A DNA stretch of 64,000 nt, from NCBI GenBank assembly GCA_039090855.1, contig CM077005.1, forward strand, positions 19,383,921-19,447,920, given 5' to 3'. The stretch is from Macrothele yani (Eukaryota > Arthropoda > Arachnida > Araneae > Macrothelidae). The notes beneath the pieces were generated by a model. It saw only the letters and a program-made list of their open reading frames with translations, ran no database searches and was not told where the DNA came from. The position numbers and the translations under genes were made by a program. This document shows positions 57,045 through 64,000 of this stretch, one piece after another (positions within the stretch are counted from its first letter, which is position 1; each line of letters opens with the position of its first letter).

Positions 57045-59080
57045 TTCCCCTAATATTGGTACTGCAATTCTCGTTTCCCCTAATACAGTTAAGTCAGAAG
57101 TTACGATTTTCTTGACTCGCTACATCTTGCGTAAATAGTAATCAGACTTGCATCGGAAGTCTTCTTTTCGATATTTTTTTCGTACAAATATCCATTTATA
57201 ACGTACCTCTTTTTGACTGAACAATTTCAACAGTGGAATCCATTACTTTTTTTTATAAATAACCAAGATAACTTAAATTTTAATAAACCATCGTTAACTG
57301 CCGCCTGAAATTCTTGTCCGGAATGGGCGTTACTTGTTTGAAACTGTCCGAAGCTGTCTCACGATGTTGTCTACAAATGACCCAAATCGTAGATTTACCC
57401 TTTTTTCACCCACCCTCAAACAAAGGATTGATGGAAAATTAGTAAGCCAGCAGAGGGAGGGCAAAAGAACCATAGGGTAAGATTATGCATTAGGGGAAAC
57501 CGTTATTTCGCTGCGTGACATTCTGGAGTGTTTTTGTCTGTAGTCTTTTATTAGTCACCGACTCAGTAAGCACAGTATCCTTCGAATAGCATTCAGCGGG
57601 GTGTTATTAGTCGCCTCTTCTAAAGAAGCACTGGATGGACCTGTAGACGTAGTATTGTTGGATCCACCCATAACATAAGATTACTTAGACTTATGAAAAT
57701 GTGTTTCATGTCGTTTCCTGGCAGACTGTCGAGAAAATTTAGAAGCCCGCTTGCGATCAAATAGTTTTACTCCACTGTGTGCTAGCATTTGTCTCAGATC
57801 AAATTTTCTAGTTTTCGAACACGTAAAGCGGAAAGCTGGGCAACAAGACACTAACTAGCAACGCATCATGATTTGTATCCGATTAATTAGACCTATCAAC
57901 TATCATCTGTGAAAGAAAAGGGGGAAAAAAATAGAAAAATATCCGCCCAGGCGATACAGCATGATATTCTCCAGTCATGTCAACTGGCCATCACCCCTAT
58001 CTTTAAAGTTTTGTCTACAGAGTGTGTAATGAATTATTTTTACTAAAAAACTAACGTGTCAAGTAACATCGATTTTTTAACAGTAAAATGTTTTCTTTAT
58101 TCCTCCCATCATTGTCGCAGGAAAGGGAGAGGCTCAAGCCCCTCCCATTTGATATCAAGGCACATTTTTCTCTTTAACGCCGAATCACATGATTCCTTTT
58201 TCAATTTTGAAGCCCCATTTTAAATCTTGTTCATTAAAAATATCAAGATGAATCTGAAAAACTGACTTAAATTACATTTTTTCCCAACGAAGCCGCGGAC
58301 TTTTTCGAATCCCTTTGAATTCGTCTCATTGGCGCATTTTTCCACGTGCAAGCAACACACCTGCAGGGTTCACTCGCTGTCGCTCACACTCCTGGAAAAT
58401 GCCTTTATTAACAATAAGACAAGAGGAAAGACCAACCACTGCGATAGAATCCTTATCAAATTGTGAACTGTTGTTTTTTTGTTTGTTTTTTTAAATTCCA
58501 ATATCAAGAAATTACTAAAAATTCTATCAACGCTTTCTGTCTTAGCAGCCACTCCAGAAAGTACATTTTATACTCTCAGGCCCCTGAAAATGTATCTTCG
58601 AAACACGATGTCTGTAAGGTTCGCCCGCAATGAAGCTATCAATTATTAATTTATTTAGTTTTAATGTGATAAACACGTGCAGACGGACGTTTCATTCCGC
58701 CATTTTGTTGTTTCAACCAAGAACTGGACGTTCTTCAACCACGTGGAACAATTTTAATCCTATGTTTGAGCAAGGAGGGGTGCATGAACACCTGGGGCAC
58801 CTGACCTTGAAGAGTAGGCTGCTCGAGTGCTTCTGTTAAAAAAGTTGTCGTACCGCTTTTGTATACGGGCAAGGTTGTAATCCCCTGCGGGTATCCGACG
58901 ACATTCATGAGCTCAGGTATTTCACGTGCTGACTGGGGTAACGAGTTTTTCTTGCGCATGCGTGGTAGATGACCGAAAGGGCCAAGAGAATTTAGTGTGA
59001 GACAGTTGAGCTTCGATCGTCGAGGAGAGAGGTTCTCATTTTGGACACCGGTTTGACGGAAGAGCTGTGGGTATCGCATT
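57045..59080. other. Interior of the older inverted-repeat element, no gene recognised
   Basis: Short open frames only. TTAGGGGAAACCG near 57493 echoes the terminal repeat word. Confidence 0.4.
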
Positions 59081-59228
59081 GTACGCAAGGACGCTTTTTA
59101 TTTCCGTGTACTGGACCAGAGTAATAATTTCGTCGAGGTAATTATTCTTCTACGCAAGGACGCTTTTTATTTCCGTGTATTGGACTGAGTTTCGTCGAGG
59201 TAATTATTCTTCTACGCAAGGACGCCTT
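59081..59228. repeat. Tandem repeat, period about 62-70 bp, 2.2 copies
   Basis: TACGCAAGGACGCTTTTTATTT...TCGTCGAGGTAATTATTCTTC starts at about 59081, 59151 and 59212. Confidence 0.85.
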
Positions 59229-60389
59229 GATAGCCAGATCACATAGTAAAACCGAGGCAGGAAACAAAAGGCATTATCTAAGAATTGATATGTCTGGCCC
59301 TACAGTGTCTGATTCTCCACTTTCATTGCTGAACATTCATATAAAGAAGTAAAAGTAAGTTAGCGTTTGGCTTATTCTGAGTGCCATTCAATGCTTTTAA
59401 TAAATGCTGATTTAATTAGTTATTGAACAAATTGTTACAACGTATCTTATTTTCAATGCCATAAGTGTTTTTAAGTTGTTTTTTTTCTATTTCAAACTGT
59501 ATATAAATGTTATTGTAGCTATGCTTCTGCCTACCAGTTAGGGCAGCATATAACGAACGCTCTTTGCAAATTCAAATAGGAATACCAATATAAATAAGAA
59601 CTGAACTTGATGTTGTGGAATTAATCATAACTTTGACCGAACTATTAGGGGAAAAGGGAATTGCAGTAGCAATATTAGGGGAACCGGGTATATACATAGG
59701 AATAATGGACCTCAACGAGCCACTCGATTAAGGGAACCGATAATCGGGGAAACGAGAGGACACCCCCGCATGCAGCGAACCAAGGAAGAACAAAGGGAAC
59801 AGAACTTCTTCACTTAGCATAATCATTTGCAAAGAAAGTATTCGGAGTTCCTAAGTTGTTAGCTGATGTATTTCCATCTTTCGCGGTGCTGTTCAAGTCT
59901 GTCGTATGAGAAACGACAGCACTGCCAATGATTCGATTGTTGACTGAGGATTTATTTGGGTGGTGGGTTTAAAATCTGAAACGTTACTACTTTTTGCTAT
60001 TTGGATTCAAGATGATCACGTGCTCCTTTTTTATGGCCCGGGTCCATTATATCATTATTTATTACTGCCCCGGGTTTGAACGTTTTCCGTATGTGAAAAA
60101 ATAAAGCGTATTGTTTTACTCCTATAAATATTTTTACCATCAGATAACAATGTTACTGCCTCCCGTTAATGTCGATTACCCCTCCTAAAAAAAAAAAAAT
60201 AGAGGGAAAGAAATAATTATGTGCATCATATTCAGGTAACAAAATGTCCTTGATTTTATTTCCCAAGTGTATCAAGTCAATTCGTTCACCGAACGAATGA
60301 TAATTCCCATTTTATCACGTCTTTTGTAAAAAAAGATTGTGCTTATGTTACCGGTTTTGCCCGTCCGTCCGTTTGTGGACACACCATAT
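59229..60389. other. No gene recognised
   Basis: Includes the right terminal repeat of the older element (59645-59763). An A-run is at 60188-60200. Confidence 0.4.
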
Positions 60390-60745
60390 CTCTACAACTA
60401 TTAGTCCGATTTGAAAACTTCTTTTTGCATTGGGAAGCTTGAAATGTGCGAATAATAAACCTTCATTTCTTTTTTTTACGATGTACAATTTCGCCGCTAG
60501 AGGGCGTAAACGCAGGTAATATAGAATTCAAAATACATTTTATTCCATATATTTGCTTCTAAACATCCCATTTAAAAAATTCTTTTACGTTACGATTCCA
60601 TTTATGTTGGATACTATTTTAGTATAATCAATTTTTCAAGTTACGCATAGATTTCCCGCTAGGTGGTGTAAAAGTAAATCGCGTTTTCTCCGATGTCTCG
60701 GCTTCTAAAACTCCGATTTGAAAATTTTTATCTGCAGGGGATACA
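60390..60745. repeat. Two units of the 23.3-kb satellite-like family
   Basis: TAGTCCGATTTGAAAACTTC, CGCCGCTAGAGGGCGTAAAC, GCTTCTAAACATCCCATTTA and TCCCGCTAGGTGGTGTAAAA, CGGCTTCTAAAACTCCGATT follow the same order and spacing as at 23.3-24.8 kb. Confidence 0.7.
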
Positions 60746-61142
60746 TCCAGGACCTAGACCTCGGGGCTCGGTGTTACACCACAAATTAAGCTTCTCTAGG
60801 AATATAGACGCAAGTTTGTCTTTGTTTTTTTCGCTGCCTTTGTTCATTTACTTGTTTAACGAATAATTTTTCCCCACCAAAGAGTAAAATGAAATATGAA
60901 AGACGAGGGGCTGAAAGTAAACCCATCTCTCTTGAAATACGCTCTTTGTAAAAAAAACCGAAAAAAAACAACAACAACCCCGAAGCATACCTAGGAAGTC
61001 ATTTGATCCTGATGAAACTCCACATGCAAAGACCTCAGGGCCGAATACGCAAATAATTAAAAAATAACGACCAATGACGAATAATGGCCTGCCACAGGAA
61101 GCAGTCGTATATGCGACCGGGGTTGAAAAATGGCCGTAATTC

Positions 61143-62065
61143 GTAAATGCGGAGCGATTCCCGGATAGGAATCAGTTGGATCGTCGAACATTCGAGCGGC
61201 TTCATCGGAAATTAAGCACGAGTGGATCGTTTTATGCTTCCAGGCATGATACTGGCATTGGAAGATATCGCAGAACTCCTGCAGTGGAAGAAAGAATACT
61301 AAACACAGTAGAGGATAATCCGTCGACAAGCTTGAGAGCTGTAGGACGTGCGTTGGGTGTGAGCCATCCAACTGTTTTGAGGACTTTAGATGAAGACGGA
61401 ATGCATCCGTATCATTTACAGAGAGTGCAAGCAATGACCCCTGACGATTATCTTCCACGTCTCAACTTTGCTCGTTGGTACCTACAGCAGACTGCAGCCA
61501 ATCCAACCTCCAATCCAACCTTCCCTGCAGATGTTTTATTCACTGATGCGGCTACCTTTACGCGGTCGGGTATGTTTGCAATGACCCCTGACGATTATCT
61601 TCCACGTCTCAACTTTGCCCGTTGGTACCTACAGCAGACTGCAGCCAATCCAACCTTCCCTGCAGATGTTTTATTCACTGATGAGGCTACTTTACGCGGT
61701 CGGGTATGTTTAACATCCATAATTCTTACCTGTGGGCTCATGATAACCCACATGGCACAATAACACACGCCTACCAAGAAAGGTTTTCCATTAATGTTTG
61801 GGTAGGCATTGTGCACAATAATTTAGTAGGACCGTACATTCTACCTAGTCGTTTAACTGGCCACACATACGGCATCTTCCTACAGGTGGTCTTACCTGAA
61901 CTTCTGGTCGATGTTCCTACAGATGTTCGCAAACGAATGTGGTTCTAGCACGATGGAGCCCCAGCTCACTTCAGCCGAAACGTCAGGAATCACCTGGACG
62001 CTGTCTACGGTCAGCATTGGATAGGACGGGGCGTACCAGTTCCATGGCCACCGCGTTCTCCTGAT
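61143..62065 (+). pseudogene. IS630/mariner-superfamily transposase (DUF4817-type head), truncated, internal duplication
   Basis: Plus strand from VNAERFPDRNQLDRRTFERL: helix-turn-helix head, then TVEDNPSTSLRAVGRALGVS and HPTVLRTLDEDGMHPYHLQR. Catalytic domain: VLFTDEAT (first Asp), KRMWF*HDGAPAHF (second Asp, with a stop where Gln or Met is expected) and WIGRGVPVPWPPRSPD (third acidic residue, 36 residues between the last two Asp). A 146-bp piece starting GCAATGACCCCTGACGATTA (61431) is repeated at 61577, duplicating MTPDDYLPRLNFARWYLQQT and on to FTDxAT. A frameshift near 61705 also occurs. Both protein ends are missing: the N-terminus before VNAERF and everything after SPD. The ACCGGGGTTGAAA word just upstream recurs at 50505 and 63690. 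Confidence 0.85.
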
Positions 62066-62400
62066 TAAAGAGTGCGAAAATTATTTATTTAATTAATTCC
62101 TACAAACGTGATATGCTCGGCGCTAAACGGAAGAGCACGTTGAACGTAAGTACCTTGGCTATGACATCTCTACAGAGTAAAACATCAGCAAGGGAGTAAG
62201 ATAAGTGGAATGATGTATTTGTGAATTTTGTGATGGGTTTCTGTTGACTGGGGTTAAGGAGCGAGCTTTCTTGCGGGAGGGTGGAACTTCTAGGAATTGC
62301 TTGTGGTTTGTGTGTGGACCCTTCGTCTCCAGGCTGCATCAAAAAATCAAGTCATGCATCAAAAGTGAAAAGTTAAGCAAACAACACACCTGCCTACGGA
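62066..62400. other. No gene recognised
   Basis: TACAAACGTGATATGCTCGG at 62101 resembles CTACAAACGTAATTCGCTCGG near 51277, linking this flank to the inverted repeats at 50.5-51.5 kb. Confidence 0.45.
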
Positions 62401-63300
62401 ATGTCCGTAGTGTCTACGGATTTTGTTGTCGAAACTACGGATTCTACGAATTTTCATTTTGTTTAACTTTTTTTATTTTGCTACTATTTTATGATGTGCA
62501 TAAGATTCTTAAGCGGAATTGCGCCATTTTTGTCATCATTTAGATCATTCTCAAGATCAATGTAAAATTGAAAAGAATTGAGGAGGGGGGACGCGACGGT
62601 ATCACGTGATTCAAAACTTTCGAAAACGGTAGTTAAACGGAGTAAAAAAAAAATTTCCGTAATCGTAATTTTTTTCTCCCGATGCTGTACTTATGTCCAG
62701 TGTTCTTGTTAAATATCATTTTATTCCATAAATGTTTTTATTTCAGCTTGAAACTGTTAGCAACAATTTGTGAAAACGCAAGTTAGACACCGCGAAAATT
62801 TCCCCGTAATCTTCAGGCATAAGATTCTTCCGGGAATTTGAGGAATTCCGCCATTTTCGTATTTAATTTGGTCATGTATGAGATCGATGCACAAGTGAAC
62901 AGAATTTGGGACCGACAGGTGGGGGATGTTCGTCGGAGGACGGAACTCCATGTTTACGAAACTTCTTAAAACGAAAGGTCGACGTAATCGTAATTTCTTT
63001 TTCTCTCGATGTTGCCTCTGTCCAGTATTATTGTTAAATAATATTTTACTGTATAACTATTTTTATTTCTTGAAAATTAGGGGAAATTTTCCAAAACTAT
63101 AAGTCAGACGGAGTAAAGATTTTTTCCGTACTCGCCACCCCCGCCCCTACCCGCTGTGTTCTTACTCTCCTGCACTGTTAGATATCCAGATTCCCATAAG
63201 TTTTTGCACTTAAGCTTAATAAGGGAAAGGAAAATTTGTAAAAATTGATGAATTTTTTAAAATTTCGAATTACCCGTCTGTCGAATTCTATTTCTCGTTG
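62401..63300 (+). repeat. Tandem, degenerate copies of the 26.2-kb dispersed repeat
   Basis: Units near 62510, 62820 and 63060 share GGAATT(T/G)CGCCATTTT, TTTGGTCATNNNNGAGATCGATG, a G-run, CCGATGCTGTACTTATGTCC-like and TTATTTCAGCTTGAAA words with a spacing of about 270-310 bp. Confidence 0.65.
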
Positions 63301-64000
63301 TAGAATTCTGAAAGCATCTGACTGATTTTACTGGTGGAAGTTCCGAACTTTCAATATTACCTATTGTGCCCTCAATCAACTTTGTATTTCGCACGAGTTA
63401 AGTTCATTTCATTAAGGTCCTTATTTGTTGTGACGTTTTGTGTGGCACGTATTTCAGAGGGGCAATTCGAAGTTAATAAAATAAACCAACTGGGGTTCAG
63501 AGGGTAACAGAGGCAGGTTGTTAAACTCTGCTGCATGGGATGGGAAGATATGCCCGTCCCAGCTAAGTTTAATGGTTTGAACTTGCTAAAATACCTACCT
63601 TCTGATCGACAGACAGCTCACACATGTGATAATTTGGTTTTAAAAAGTGCTTGAATTTATTATGCTTGGAAGAGTATGAACCGTGTACCATTTCAACCCC
63701 GGTCACATTTGTGACAACACCTGCCACAACACATAGGAACCGCGCATCAAGGAGGGTATATTTATATCAAAAGCAAAGTTCGAACGCAGGGACAATTCTG
63801 ACAGCGGATCGCAGTTGCATTAACCTCCACGGACGGTGAGGATGCCTCGACGTCGGATCCATGCACAATACGAGCAGTTGACAGAGGGTGTGTAATTGGG
63901 CTGAGATAGGCCAGTTGGTCAAGTCGCCATATTGCCAACAAGCATTTGGGTCGGAGCTACGCGACAATACGACGATGTTGGTGCTAATGGGCCGAAGAGG
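63301..64000. other. No gene recognised
   Basis: Contains TTTCAACCCCGGTCACATTT at 63691, the complement of the motif at 61113 with one change. Otherwise featureless to the window end. Confidence 0.45.

Larger units (their letters stand above)
53406..59763. mobile_element. Older inverted-repeat element hosting the palindromic element
   Basis: The left end GTGTCCTCACGTTTCCCC (53418) through TTGAGGCCCATTTTCCCTAT, continued after the insertion at 57045 by TTCCCCTAATATTGGTACTG, is inverted at 59645-59765 (complement GTGTCCTCTCGTTTCCCCGA ... TTCCCCTAATATTGCTACTG). The word TTTCCCCTAAT is repeated several times in each arm. Without the insert it would be about 2.8 kb. No coding sequence recognised. 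Outer target duplications not resolved. Confidence 0.65.

Noticed and set aside
61057..61458. Minus-strand 133-residue frame
   Set aside because: Antisense shadow of the IS630-like transposase.
1..64000. CRISPR array, bacterial operon or phage
   Set aside because: No spacer-repeat periodicity and no prokaryotic gene density. All coding sequence is eukaryotic transposon-derived.

Overview
This is eukaryotic, metazoan DNA that is almost entirely transposable-element sequence. I see no intact host gene and no convincing multi-exon gene. The element mix fits an animal with a large repeat-rich genome: an RTE-clade LINE, Ty3/Gypsy, Tc1/mariner, Merlin, MULE with FLYWCH, THAP/P-like elements, TTAA miniature elements and several tRNA-derived SINE families. 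Arthropod (chelicerate or crustacean) is my best guess, with low confidence.

Layout. 1-1.2 kb: Merlin-type transposase (minus) split by a TTAA miniature element. 2.5-12.6 kb: decayed Ty3/Gypsy element (minus) whose pol frame is interrupted at 3280 by an 8126-bp element with about 350-400 bp inverted termini and a 6-bp target duplication (CTCATT). The empty site restores the Gypsy frame. Termini 5'-AGT..ACT-3' with 6-bp duplications are Polinton/Maverick-like, yet no polymerase, integrase or capsid gene is visible. It carries a PC4-fold (ssDNA-binding coactivator) gene, an overlapping zinc-motif ORF, a core-deleted ALKBH2-like remnant, a CRE/E-box repeat array and many tandem repeats. This is the most unusual object in the window.

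13.5-23 kb: TTAA element enclosing a tRNA-like sequence, SINE hairpin, a 1459-bp Tc1 element with TA duplications, then a Gypsy gag pseudogene with PBS and a 1312-bp LTR (minus). The LTR edge is tandemly duplicated, and a THAP-domain element is inserted in the second copy. 23.3-24.8 kb: degenerate satellite-like array. 26.8-29.1 kb: FLYWCH-MULE transposase pseudogene. 31-34.5 kb: SINEs, a LINE 3' fragment and a second THAP element. 36.9-40.1 kb: near full-length RTE LINE (minus) with two frameshifts. 41-46.6 kb: LINE fragments, a perfect 26-bp hairpin, and a Tc1 remnant split by a solo LTR. 48.8-49.6 kb: two SINEs with target duplications. 50.5-51.5 kb: inverted repeats. 53.4-59.8 kb: nested inverted-repeat elements, the inner one a large imperfect palindrome. 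61.1-62.1 kb: IS630/mariner-superfamily transposase fragment with an internal duplication. 62.4-63.3 kb: repeats shared with 26 kb.

Insertion order can be read in at least six places because one element interrupts another and the empty site restores the host element. All recognised coding sequence is transposon-derived. The PC4 and ALKBH2 homologies are my own reading of the translated sequence and need profile searches.
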